From assembly GCA_026874595.1 (NCBI GenBank), contig CM049306.1, positions 65,850,019-65,914,018 on the forward strand: a stretch of 64,000 nucleotides of DNA, given 5' to 3'. Source of the stretch: Sipunculus nudus (taxonomy: Eukaryota > Annelida > Sipuncula > Golfingiida > Sipunculidae). The notes beneath the pieces were generated by a model that searched no databases, was not told where the DNA came from, and saw nothing but the letters and a program-made list of their open reading frames with translations. The position numbers and the translations under genes are program-made. Positions 27,601-36,639 of the stretch are shown here, piece by piece. The stretch's first letter is position 1; each line of letters starts with the position of its first letter.

Positions 27601-29260
27601 GCGACAGAAATGGCAAACCGGCCCGCAAAGAGTGCCTGTGGTCACTTATTTTATACGGCGAACGCTATAATTTTTGCAGTCACGGGAAAGCGTGTCTGTC
27701 TTTCATACTAAAACGCGTGCATGCATGCGTGATGGCATATGTATTTGTGCATGCGGGTTTTAATTTTTACAAAGTTGCTAAAATTTGCGGGGACCGTGTA
27801 TGATTAAACAAAAGAGGTCATGGGCAGAAAGGCCATGAAACGCCAATTCATATGGTGTACAGTTTATGTACCTAAAATGTGTAGTTTTGGAGATATGGTT
27901 AAACAATGATAGTAGGTACGGGGTTGCAGTGCAGCGCCCCCTAGCGGTAATTTTCCAAAAACTGAACAATTGCTTTCGAGATATTAGTGTATGACGTAAC
28001 ATGTATCAGTTTCAAAAGGATGCCTGCATATCTGTGGCCTATAGGGCATGTCACCGTGAAATCGCGAAATCTCATTCGACGAGAAACGGTGCGAGATTTT
28101 GCAAGATTTTTGGTTGGATCACCGAGAACTCACCAAGGGCTACAAGATGCAAAAATTTTGACCTCTCTAGCATAAAAACTGACAGAGTTAGAAGCTGAAA
28201 ACTGCATATTTTCAAAATTCAAAGGTTTTACCCCAAAAATAGAGAAATCTGGCAATAGCGCACTTTGGCACCTATGCGCAAAAATAAGCCCATGGACCCT
28301 AGTTTAAGGTGCTGTTATGGAAATGGCCCAATGTTTAATAGTTCTGGAGGTATAGCACCAAAACAAATTTTCATGTTTTTTCATCTGCAACGCCCCCTGG
28401 CGGCCATTTCCAAAATCTGAAAAACCCGTTTCGAGATATTCTTATGTTACATAAAATATCTCAGAATCAGTAAAATTACTGCAAATTTGAAAAATATCAC
28501 GAAATTCCATGATTTCTCCCCAAAATTGCGTAACCATGGTAACAGCGAAATGAGGCAATTTTGCAGTGTTGGAAGTGGCCATGCAGTGGCAAATAAAACG
28601 GGCTACAGATTAGGTGCCTACGGCTATTTTTGACGAAGGTATGAAGAAAAAACCGTTTTTGAGCTTTTTGGTGACCCTGACCTTGACCCTTGACCGATCA
28701 TGACCAAAAACAATAGGCTCCGAGAAGAACCGATTATACACTCTATCTATAAGTATCAGGACGATTGGTGCAAAATTGTGGCCTGTAGAGCGGGGACATA
28801 CAGACAAACAAACAAACGGAACTGATCAACATACTTGTCGAAATCTCTGATTCCGGCAAGCAACAAACTATAACGCGACAGAAATGGCAAACCGGCCCGC
28901 AAAGAGTGCCTGTGGTCACTTATTTTATACGGCGAACGCTATAATTTTTGCAGTCACGGGAAAGCGTGTCTGTCTTTCATACTAAAACGCGTGCATGCAT
29001 GCGTGATGGCATATGTATTTGTGCATGCGGGTTTTAATTTTTACAAAGTTGCTAAAATTTGCGGGGACCGTGTATGATTAAACAAAAGAGGTCATGGGCA
29101 GAAAGGCCATGAAACGCCAATTCATATGGTGTACAGTTTATGTACCTAAAATGTGTAGTTTTGGAGATATGGTTAAACAATGATAGTAGGTACGGGGTTG
29201 CAGTGCAGCGCCCCCTAGCGGTAATTTTCCAAAAACTGAACAATTGCTTTCGAGATATTA

Positions 29261-30142
29261 GTGTATGACGTAACATGTATCAGTTTCAAAAGGATGCCTG
29301 CATATCTGTGGCCTATAGGGCATGTCACCGTGAAATCGCGAAATCTCATTCGACGAGAAACGGTGCGAGATTTTGCAAGATTTTTGGTTGGATCACCGAG
29401 AACTCACCAAGGGCTACAAGATGCAAAAATTTTAACCTCTCCAGCATAAAAACTGACAGAGTGAGAAGCTGAAAACTGCATATTTTCAAAATTCAAAGGT
29501 TTTACCCCAAAAATAGAGAAATCTGGCAATAGCGCACTTTGGCACCTATGCGCAAAAATAAGCCCATGGACCCTAGTTTAAGGTGCTGTGATGGAAATGG
29601 CCCAATGTTTAATAGTTCTGGAGGTATAGCACCAAAACAAATTTTCATGTTTTTTCATCTGCAACGCCCCCTGGCGGCCATTTCCAAAATCTGAAAAACC
29701 CGTTTCGAGATATTCTTATGTTACATAAAATATCTCAGAATCAGTAAAATTGCTGCAAATTTGAAAAATATCACGAAATTCCATGATTTCTCCCCAAAAT
29801 TGCGTAACCATGGTAACAGCGAAATGAGGCAATTTTGCAGTGTTGGAAGTGGCCATGCAGTGGCAAATAAAACGGGCTACAGATTAGGTGCCTACGGCTA
29901 TTTTTGACGAAGGTATGAAGAAAAAACCGTTTTTGAGCTTTTTGGTGACCCTGACCTTGACCCTTGACCGATCATGACCAAAAACAATAGGCTCCGAGAA
30001 GAACCGATTATACACTCTATCTATAAGTATCAGGACGATTGGTGCAAAATTGTGGCCTGTAGAGCGGGGACATACAGACAAACAAACAAACGGAACTGAT
30101 CAACATACTTGTCGAAATCTCTGATTCCGGCAAGCAACAAAC
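29261..30142 (+). repeat. Most diverged, array-terminal monomer portion
   Basis: The last monomer has at least five private changes within about 320 bp (TTTAACC and CTCCAGC near 29,433-29,443, GAGTGAGAAG at 29,459, CTGTGATGG near 29,587, ATTGCTGC near 29,750), more than any interior monomer. Edge units escaping homogenisation are typical of satellites. It stops after the hairpin at 30,108-30,134. Confidence 0.7.
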
Positions 30143-30206
30143 AAACAAACATACGGAACTGACCAACATACTTGCCGAAATCTTTGATTCCGGCAAGTAA
30201 CAAACA
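30143..30206 (+). repeat. Extra copy of the CAAA-tract plus hairpin segment at the array edge
   Basis: After the last monomer, the ~63-bp segment CAAAC..CGGAACTGA.CAACATACTTG..hairpin..AAC is repeated once more. Here the hairpin (30,171-30,197) has arms CTTGCCGAAATC and GATTCCGGCAAG, better paired than in the array. It is followed by TAACAAAC, leading into a different hairpin module. Confidence 0.75.
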
Positions 30207-30226
30207 AACAGACACGACGATTAGCC

Positions 30227-30257
30227 TATAGTCGCCAGACCTAGGCTGGCGACTATA
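30227..30257 (+). repeat. 31-bp hairpin, copy 1
   Basis: Perfect 12-bp arms TATAGTCGCCAG and CTGGCGACTATA surround ACCTAGG. It is preceded by CAGACACGACGATTAGCC and a CAAA tract and followed by ACAAG. It belongs to the set of four at 30,227-30,801. Confidence 0.9.
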
Positions 30258-30260
30258 ACA

Positions 30261-30442
30261 AGATGTAATCATGACATAGTCGCCAGTGTTTGCCAAGAAC
30301 CGTGACCTTGCCCTTAAACCGATCAAGGCCAAAAACAATAGGCTCCGAGGGATACCGATTTTACACTTGAGCTATAAGTTTTAGATCAATTGCTGCAAAA
30401 TTGCGACCTGTAGCGTGCGGACAAACAAACAAACAAACAAAC
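30261..30442 (+). repeat. 182-bp dispersed module, copy A
   Basis: Runs from GATGTAATCATGACATAGTC through GACCTTGCCC, CAATAGGCTCCGAG, GCAAAATTGCGACCTGTAGCG and TGCGGACAAAC(AAAC)n. Tandem with copy B at 30,443 and collinear with the satellite monomer tail, which makes it a clear relative of the satellite outside the array. Confidence 0.85.
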
Positions 30443-30630
30443 AGGATGTAATCATGACATAGTCACCAGCGGTTGCCAAGAACCGTGACCTTGACCTTGG
30501 ACCGATCATGGCCAAAAAAAATAGGCTTGGACAGGTACCGATTTTACACTTTTCCTGTAAGTTTCAGATCAATTGCTGCAAAATTGCGACCTGTAGCGTG
30601 CGGACAAACAGACTAACAAACAAACAAACA
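30443..30630 (+). repeat. 182-bp dispersed module, copy B
   Basis: Second tandem copy of the module at 30,261, starting at the repeated GGATGTAATCATGACATAGTC-type block and ending in a CAAA tract. It differs from copy A by scattered substitutions, so it is older than the satellite monomer copies. It leads directly into three consecutive 31-bp hairpin modules. Confidence 0.85.
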
Positions 30631-30650
30631 AACAGACACGACGATTAGCC

Positions 30651-30681
30651 TATAGTCGCCAGACCTAGGCTGGCGACTATA
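30651..30681 (+). repeat. 31-bp hairpin, copy 2
   Basis: Identical to copy 1 (perfect 12-bp arms, 7-nt loop), preceded by CAGACACGACGATTAGCC. The start of copy 3 lies 54 bp downstream. Confidence 0.9.
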
Positions 30682-30704
30682 ACAAACAGACACGACGATT
30701 AGCC

Positions 30705-30735
30705 TATAGTCGCCAGACCTAGGCTGGCGACTATA
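30705..30735 (+). repeat. 31-bp hairpin, copy 3
   Basis: Identical to copies 1 and 2 and again preceded by CAGACACGACGATTAGCC. A longer CAAA tract separates it from copy 4. Confidence 0.9.
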
Positions 30736-30770
30736 ACAAACAAACAAACAAACAGACACGACGATTAGCC

Positions 30771-30801
30771 TACAGTCGCCAGACTTAGGCCGGCGACTGT
30801 A
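30771..30801 (+). repeat. 31-bp hairpin, diverged copy 4
   Basis: Arms TACAGTCGCCAG and CCGGCGACTGTA. The T-to-C change in the left arm is matched by A-to-G in the right arm, keeping that pair; one other position no longer pairs. It is the copy nearest to the Helentron coding remains (30,889). It could be the 3' terminus of that element, read on the minus strand, or the 3' end of the plus-strand module at 30,443. Confidence 0.85.
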
Positions 30802-30888
30802 ATAATGATAATTAAAATGGAAGAAAATAAGTGATGGCATGATATGTATAATCTAAGATTGTTCATTTATTTTTGAAACTGCATAATG

Positions 30889-31300
30889 TTATGTCATGAT
30901 CAGAGAGTATGCATCATGGACTTCTGCAGCAACTTCGACTGTACCAATATTTTTGTGGTATATATGGTCTATCAGTGTACCTCTATCAGTCGTAGGCTTT
31001 CTTACAAATTGCTCAAAACCGTATTGCTGCATTAATAGATATAATTTACTTTGTTGCTTCTCATTCAAGTCATCATTAAAGTCACCTAATACAAACACTG
31101 GCAAATTCATTGGAATGGAGGAAATGACAGAGCTCAGTCTTTGGCAAAAGTGTTTGACAGGTCTGGAATTTTGGAAGGAAATAGCGTATATTCAAATGCC
31201 CAATGATTGTCCACTCATGGTTTCGTTGTGCAGGATTCATTTGTTCAGTTGGTATTGTATTTTTCCGCATTTCTTCCATTTCATCTTCGATTTTCTTGTT
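30889..31300 (-). pseudogene. Helentron C-terminal EEP (apurinic-like) endonuclease remnant
   Basis: Downstream of the helicase the frame 31,082-31,279 contains IIGHLNIRYFLPKFQ, the EEP beta-strand start (..HLNIRSL..K..). Frame 30,889-31,110 has VFVLGDFNDDL with the Asp/Asn catalytic pair, then KPTTDRGTLIDHIYHKN. The final SDHD signature is present at about 30,895-30,906 but out of frame, after what looks like a 2-bp TC duplication. EEP domains fused behind the helicase are a Helentron hallmark and resemble LINE endonucleases. The middle of the domain is missing or too degraded to see. Confidence 0.85.
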
Positions 31301-33021
31301 AGCCTTAATCCCAGCTGCATCAAAGTCTACGATATATTAACCTTCTTATGTCTTCACACGACTGAATGCAACATAAGCTTGTCCTTTTCCAAAACGGTTT
31401 GCCTTTTTCATGTTGACAACAATTTGTCTACTGTAAGACCCTGGCACTTGTGGATGGTCACTGCCCATGCTAGTGTTAATGGAAACTGTCTTCTCGCAAT
31501 CTGAGCTCCCTTTTTGTTTCCTTTCTCGTATCTAGCTTCGTGTCTTTTTATAGGCACTGCATAGGGGTATTCCTGTTTCCAATGACTAGCAGATAATGCT
31601 CCTTTTCCTACAGATTCATCATCAAATTTCACCAAAATCACTTGAACCATTCGGCTGGCATTTGTTACTATCTTTTGTACTGTTCCTATAACACAATTGA
31701 CGAGACCATCAGCTGTATCGACGTTGTACGTAAGCATGACTCTGGCACCAATTGCAAGTACAAGAACCGAATGTAATCCTGCCGTTTCAGATCGCTTTTT
31801 TGAAGTGGCCATCTTTTCTATATTCACCTGTCCTATGCTATCAGTCTTATCATTGGATGCATGAACTATATACCAGATTGTGTTCATTTGGCTCCAATTC
31901 TATCAATTTCTTCAAATTCCTTTCATCAACGTCACAATTGAATGCAAAAACGTGCAAGGCGTCATCTGGATAATTTGGATCATTTACCACAATCTTTCGT
32001 GATTCTAATAATGAAATATCACTTTCAGTATGGTTTCCAGTTCTAATGCGACAAAGCATCTCAGCAAAAGCAGAGTCATCTTTTTGACGCATCACCTCAT
32101 CCAATTCATGTAGCTGAAAGTTATCTTTCCAAAGATTACCTTTTAGTCTTTCAACAGGATCTCTCACTGGCTGGTAGATCCGTGACTGTAATACTGGGGG
32201 AGTTGATACCTATCTCCGACTGCCAAGATTGAAACGTTTCCAAATAAAACTGATTCAGCTGAAACACCTTTGATTTTATGCAGACGCTCATGAATATTCA
32301 GCAACATATCTGATCCAACCATGGAGATAATGATTAATAACTGTAGATTTTCAAGTTTTGACCTGAGTGTGTTCAATTTGTCAAAAGATATATAATCACC
32401 ACCATACTTTCTAGCTTGCAGCAATAAAGCAGAATGTAATGTCATACCACCAATATTAAAAGCAGCGACTCCAGTGGGTGCAGTAAGAAGGACAGTTATG
32501 TCATCAGGACTTATTGTGTTTGACATTCGGAATAGTTTTCTGACGTCAGAGTGTATCAGTTTTATCACATGGGACTTTCCAACACCACCTGGTCCACTCG
32601 TGAACACGTGATAAGGTTTTACAATTTTATTTTGTTTCATAGCTAAAACATCCTCTTTACACCATTTCCTGTTAAAGAATACGATCTGGGCTTGTTTGTC
32701 ATTTAAACTGCGAAGCATCTTTCTGTATTCATCATCAGGTAAGATATGTCTTTCAGCCTCTGTTTCATAGCGCGCAATAATTTCTGAAGCATGATCGGAC
32801 TTTGGGTTTTCGATAAATTCTGCATTGGCATCAAGATCTTGCTGATCAATGTCTCTTTCTACTTCTACACCTTCAGCTTTGTCTTGCAAATTGTTATGTT
32901 CAGCACCAGGTGCAATATTTGCCCACGCATGTTCAGGGGGTCCAAACTGTGCATTGTTTTGGATTGCTTGTTCCACAAGTTCTACATTTTCTGCATATTT
33001 TGCTTCATTTTCAGCTATCAA
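31300..33021 (-). pseudogene. Helentron PIF1-family helicase domain, Walker B lost
   Basis: Frame 32,164-33,021 has Walker A GPGGVGKSH (residues 143-151), motif Ia APTGVAAFNIGGMTLHSAL (181-199) and motif III AVGDRYQLP. The expected Walker B acidic pair is missing: the sequence reads LLIIISMVGSDML where PIF1 helicases have LIIDEISMVGSDM, consistent with a 6-bp in-frame loss. Frame 31,850-32,167 continues with LKGNLWKDNFQLHELDEVMR, and 31,408-31,887 with GARVMLTYNVDTADGLVN and FPLTLAWAVTIHKCQGLT (motif VI). The terminal VNMKKANRFGKGQAYVAFSR block lies near 31,350-31,410 in yet another frame. At least three frame changes make it a pseudogene. Its role was unwinding during rolling-circle transposition. 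Confidence 0.92.
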
Positions 33022-33275
33022 ATCCTGTACATGAAAATAATTGAGGCAAAATCAGGTAAACCACCCAATAGATCAACATCTTCGTTACGCCATGGTACAT
33101 ATAGCATCAGCTTTGCTCGATAGAAGTCACTTGCATCTTTTTCAATACTAAACTTGTGAAATCTTATTACTGCTGGGCGTGTTCGTCTGTACATGATACT
33201 GCTATTGTTATTCAGTTTGATCTCTTTTGGCATTTCTGCTTGACCAACCTCTTGATCATCATCAATATCTAACAC
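33018..33275 (-). pseudogene. Helentron linker between Rep and helicase
   Basis: The segment RRTRPAVIRFHKFSIEKDA.. FYRAKLMLYVPWRNED is the conserved Helitron block just upstream of the helicase (a pattern of the RFHKF....FYR..LMLY.PWRNE type). It is in a different frame from both neighbours, and 33,276-33,447 between it and Rep contains several stops, so this is one of the most decayed parts of the element. Confidence 0.8.
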
Positions 33276-33447
33276 AAGTGGTATGCTGTCACTTTCATCT
33301 TCATCTATGTTTCCATACCTGACTTTATAGTTGGATGGGAAGTCTGCTAGACACAGGTTTGAATGGAGTTTGGTCTCAATGAGTATTGCTCAATAATGTT
33401 GCTCTGAAAATGTTTTCTTCTTCGTCTCCTAAATCATTCAGTTCTTT

Positions 33448-34590
33448 TTATGATTTAAGAACAGCTGCTCGTACATCTTTAGCATCTGTATCGACAAATA
33501 AAACCTCTCTGCTGAAGTGTTTCATCGGCATCGACAATATACGGTAAACAGCTTCTTGGGCACTGACTTCACGCTGATTGAGGAATACTGAGCCTACACG
33601 TCGAAGCATGCATCTGATGTCTTGGTCCTTGTACTCTTTGCACACTTGTTTAAGCAGTTCCCCAATGGCTTTCTCATTTTTCGTCATATAGGCAGCAACG
33701 TACATAACACATGCGTACGCATCTATAATGTATTGTATGTCCATGTTTTCCTGCCATGCTTTCAGTATCACTGAACTTTCTGCAGGTGACCTCTTTAACA
33801 CTATCGTTTTGCCTCTTTGTGATACCAATAACTGTTGAACGTATTCTTGCAGTGAAACACGGGCTTTGTCTAGAATTTGTTTCAGTGTGGCGTCTTTGGA
33901 GGTATCGTTGTCAGACATTACATCTTTCACTTTTTGTAGCACACAGGATGCGCGATCTTTCTTAAATTTTGCCATTTCATCATCTGGTTCCTTTGCAATG
34001 ACTGTTACAGGGCCAGGTGGCCGAGGAAAACTGAATCTACATGATCCTTTCTTCTTGCAATAACTTGAGTGGGTGTGAGTTTGCAATTCCTTTACAAGCC
34101 TTTGGAGAGTCTGATCTTCATCACCAGGTATAGCACACGTAATGTATTTGTCAACAAATGATGTGACTGCTTCATCGGTGTCGGAGTCTATTTTAGGCGC
34201 ATCTTTCACCCATAAAAGTGTATGTGCATGAGGAGAACCACGAACTTGAAATTCTATTCGAATTACATAGTCCACTATTTCTCCTAGTGGTTGCGCTTTT
34301 GATTTCAGAACATCTCGAAACAAGAGTTGTAATCTATACTGAAACTGTCGTGCCGCAGTAACTGGGTTAATTCTCAACCATTCTGATCTCTCGGCGAAAG
34401 ATAACTGTTTTACATCATCATCATCAGTCAATATAATCCCATATTGTCTCGCTATTGTTTGAATCACGTCGGGCCATTGCATGTCAGCAGCAGATACTGT
34501 AAAAAACCATGTTGGTATTCCCAGCTGTCGGACCATGGCTAGAACATCATAAAAAAACAGTTTGGAAATAAGCAGGAGTTCCTCTGACAT
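33448..34590 (-). pseudogene. Helentron Rep (HUH endonuclease) domain
   Basis: This 380-codon open stretch is the best preserved part of the element. Residues 29-39 give FFTVSAADMQW (Rep motif 1). Residues 118-128 give GSPHAHTLLWV with the HxH metal ligands His121 and His123. A Cys/His cluster THTHSSYCKKKGSCRF at 171-186 is typical of Helitron Rep. Tyrosines 292, 297 and 301 in AYACVMYVAAYMTK match the catalytic tyrosine region. The expected activity is site-specific nicking and strand transfer at the element's ends. All key motifs are intact by eye, although the surrounding element is dead. It is followed on the minus strand by a degraded linker to the helicase. Confidence 0.93.
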
Positions 34591-34641
34591 TTTTCAACAT
34601 TCTATAGACTTGATCTGATTTCACCAAACGTTTCATTTGTT

Positions 34642-35169
34642 CTACATTTTTACCATGCCTGCAGCAAGTCGTTTTCCCTGAAACCGTTTCCCGCTAGCAC
34701 GTCTGAAAATATAGTGGTTAATGTAACCTGTAACTTGCTTAGATTCCGTTGCATATTGTGCACTGAATATGTACTCAATCGATCTTGAAAACCTGCCATC
34801 AACATCAAGCAATCTTTGGTTGAAATATTTTCGAGGATTCAAGTGCACAGGTCGCTCAGCTGTCAAAACATTTGTTCCATCAGGATACTTGTCAGGATTT
34901 GATAATTCTTCAAAGTTAGGATCACTGAGAAGGGGCATTGGTTTTGATCCTTCAGCTGGTGCAACACTGATTATTTTATTGACCAATTCAGGATCTTCAT
35001 TCATCATACTTGTTTCATATGGTAGGCCTCGCACTTTAGAAGCTTCCTCAAATGCATATTCACCCTGTTCTCTTAGGTCTTCGTCGTCTTCAGAACATGA
35101 CGTTTCCATCAACTTTATCACAGGCAGTTTGTGTGCACTGTGCACCTTCGCCATCGTCTTGACAAACAT
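34642..35169 (-). pseudogene. Helitron-like N-region (Rep-proximal) of the Helentron
   Basis: The reading frame contains an acidic segment and then the hallmark KYFNQRLLDVDGRFSRSIEY IFSAQYATESKQVTGYI, typical of the domain preceding Rep in Helitron proteins. It overlaps the end of the OTU frame by about 80 bp in another frame, so a frameshift lies near 35,100-35,169. A further break separates it from the Rep frame starting at 34,590. The function of this region is not established; it probably contributes to DNA binding. Confidence 0.85.
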
Positions 35170-35944
35170 CAGGTTGATTCATTTCTACAGCTGTTTGAGT
35201 GTAAGGCTCAAATATTACATAATGTGACTGCCCCATAAGTCCGAGATCAATTTCCTGCATTTCACTACTTGCAAGCCTTGGACGTATTGTATGCACCATA
35301 AGGGCACTTGTTGAGTGAACATTCACTTTCACTGAATACATGTCTGCTAAAGCCTTGAGCACAAGATGGTCACCCCTACTTTGAATTCTCAAGTCATCTA
35401 TGTATCTTATCCACTGGATTTCTCTTTGGGTGTCCCTGTCTGTTATTTGATTCACAAACAAATCTTCAGCAGTAGGCTGTTCGGTGTCAGCATTTGCACG
35501 GTTTTCACTTTCCATTCAAGTAGCAACAAATTCAATGTAATTTTCCTTGATTTCTATCATATAGTCGGCCACTTTGTTACGTAAAAGAACGACGTTCGTA
35601 TCTGTTATACCCAACCTTTCAAGATGGTGCCAAAATGCATAAAACATACAATTTCCATCTCCTGGAACATCAACAATATGCATTCTACTCTGACTAGCCA
35701 TGGTAATCATTTTTTGACGGTCATTTGGACAATGAGTCACATCAGTCACAGAAACATGTTCAATATGCCTTTTATCAATGTTTCCTTGTCTACCATTTCT
35801 TTTCTCTTCACTTTCATGCTCTTTCTCAATTGAATGTTCATTTGAAAAGATAGATTTACTTGTCGTTGAAACAGCTTCCAGAAGTTCACTATCATCATTT
35901 TTTTGCATCCTCCAGCCAATTTTCATTAATTTCAATATTTGCAT
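35090..35944 (-). pseudogene. Helentron OTU cysteine-protease domain, split by an in-frame TGA
   Basis: The upstream part (35,516-35,944) carries the OTU nucleophile motif PGDGNCMFYAF with Cys about residue 99. The downstream part (35,090-35,515) continues in the same frame with the conserved RGDHLVLKALADMY..V.V block and the catalytic histidine in GQSHYVIFEP. A single in-frame TGA followed directly by ATG separates them. OTU proteases cleave ubiquitin-like conjugates or process polyproteins; in Helentrons their role is unproven. The tryptophan usually found in the WGD motif is replaced by Arg here (SRGDHL). The domain lies directly upstream of the Helitron N-region, the usual Helentron position. 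Confidence 0.85.
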
Positions 35945-36433
35945 AATGTGGATTTTCTTTTTTCAACCATCTGAGAGCATTCATCACTCTCTTTTTTCAT
36001 CACTTGTTTCGGATTGACGCAATGTATTCTGTCGCTTCCTTTGTGAATGGACTCTTTTTTGCTTTTTTTTTCAGGGGGTTCAAGTTCACGTTCCATAAAG
36101 TGTTTTTCCTGATCTTTGAACAGTCTCTCTTGCTTTTTCTCAGGGGTTTCAAGTTCACGTTCCATAATGTGTCTTTCCTGATCTTTGGACAGTCTCTCTT
36201 GCTTTTTCTCAGGGGTTTCACATCCACATAATTTATGCGTCTGTTCCTTTGTGAGCTAACTCTTGCTCGCTTTTCCTCAGCGTTTCACGATCACGTAATT
36301 CACTCTGTCGTTTCTTTTGTAAGCAGAGTCTTTCAATTTTTTCTGTTTCAGTTTCTGATGATCTTTGCTCTGTTTTGTTCAACAGATCTGCTTTATGTTT
36401 TTGTTTGTAACTCTTCCTTTTTGTTCTCGGCAT
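35932..36433 (-). pseudogene. Helentron N-terminal charged leader with 23-residue repeats
   Basis: A start at 36,433 gives MPRTKRKSYKQK, then an E/K/R-rich helix ending at a stop at 36,233. In another frame to 35,932 a 69-bp repeat encodes 23-residue units of the type ETPEKKQERL.KDQE.H.MEREL; two consecutive units are plain and a third, partial one (EPPEKK) follows. Short charged repeats at this position are common in Helitron-type polyproteins and probably form coiled coils. The two segments lie in different frames, so the leader is broken by at least one frameshift around 36,230. Its precise role is unknown; nucleic-acid binding or oligomerisation is a reasonable guess. Confidence 0.7.
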
Positions 36434-36639
36434 TATTATATATGATGAAAGCCAATGTAAAACACCTTAGAGTCACGAACTTATTCCACAAATCTTATGT
36501 GATAAAAATATCTACTTTGCTGAACTACCGAACTATATAAATGCTATTGTTCTCGAAGTAGAAATAAGTACACACTATTATAGATATGTATAAATACCCT
36601 TTTAAGATAGCTTTTCTTAGAGTAAAATATACGTTTACT

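Larger units (their letters stand above)
1..30142 (+). repeat. 1,274-bp satellite array, about 23.7 head-to-tail monomers
   Basis: Position 1 reappears at 1,275 and every 1,274 bp onward; five junctions are 1,276 bp because a run of five A becomes seven A (8,837; 12,661; 13,937; 15,213; 16,489). Monomers differ by only a handful of substitutions, so the array is recently homogenised. It starts before the window. The last recognisable base is about 30,142, after a hairpin and the bases CAACAAAC. The monomer holds, in order: a ~160-bp sub-repeat with a CGCCCCCTGGCGG core, a GACCTTGACC tail module, a (CAAA)n tract, a hairpin, a GCATGC-rich stretch, and a second sub-repeat with CGCCCCCTAGCGG. Short open frames (62-102 codons) recur in both strands but overlap one another and have no family resemblance, so I call no gene here. 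Similarity of the tail to dispersed repeats suggests a transposable-element origin. Confidence 0.98.
30889..36433 (-). mobile_element. Decayed Helentron (Helitron2) coding region, OTU-Rep-helicase-EEP
   Basis: Read on the minus strand this is one former polyprotein: basic leader, OTU cysteine protease, Helitron N-region, HUH Rep nuclease, PIF1-family helicase, C-terminal EEP endonuclease. The EEP plus OTU content is typical of Helentrons (Helitron2) rather than canonical Helitrons. Rep nicks and joins single strands at the hairpin end while the helicase unwinds, giving rolling-circle transposition. Several frame changes and stops make this copy inactive. The 5' terminus upstream of 36,433 was not identified. 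A candidate 3' end is the hairpin at 30,771-30,801, about 90 bp beyond the endonuclease. Age is not estimated, because no second copy is present for comparison. Confidence 0.9.

Noticed and set aside
572-29472. Recurrent 62-102-codon open frames in the satellite monomer on both strands
   Set aside because: They overlap each other on opposite strands, change start or length with the 5A/7A tract, and show no recognisable domain. They are by-products of an AT-rich, near-identical repeat.
1-30142. An rDNA, histone or other tandem gene cluster
   Set aside because: No rRNA or histone sequence is present and monomers lack any long open frame.
30204-30801. CRISPR-like look: palindromic repeats separated by short spacers
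   Set aside because: Spacers are CAAA microsatellite, copies are few and irregularly spaced, and the context is eukaryotic transposon DNA without cas genes.
30030-30840. Minus-strand frames with repeated YSRQPRSGD-type peptides
   Set aside because: These translate the hairpin and CAAA modules; the repeated peptide follows from the DNA repeat, not from a protein.
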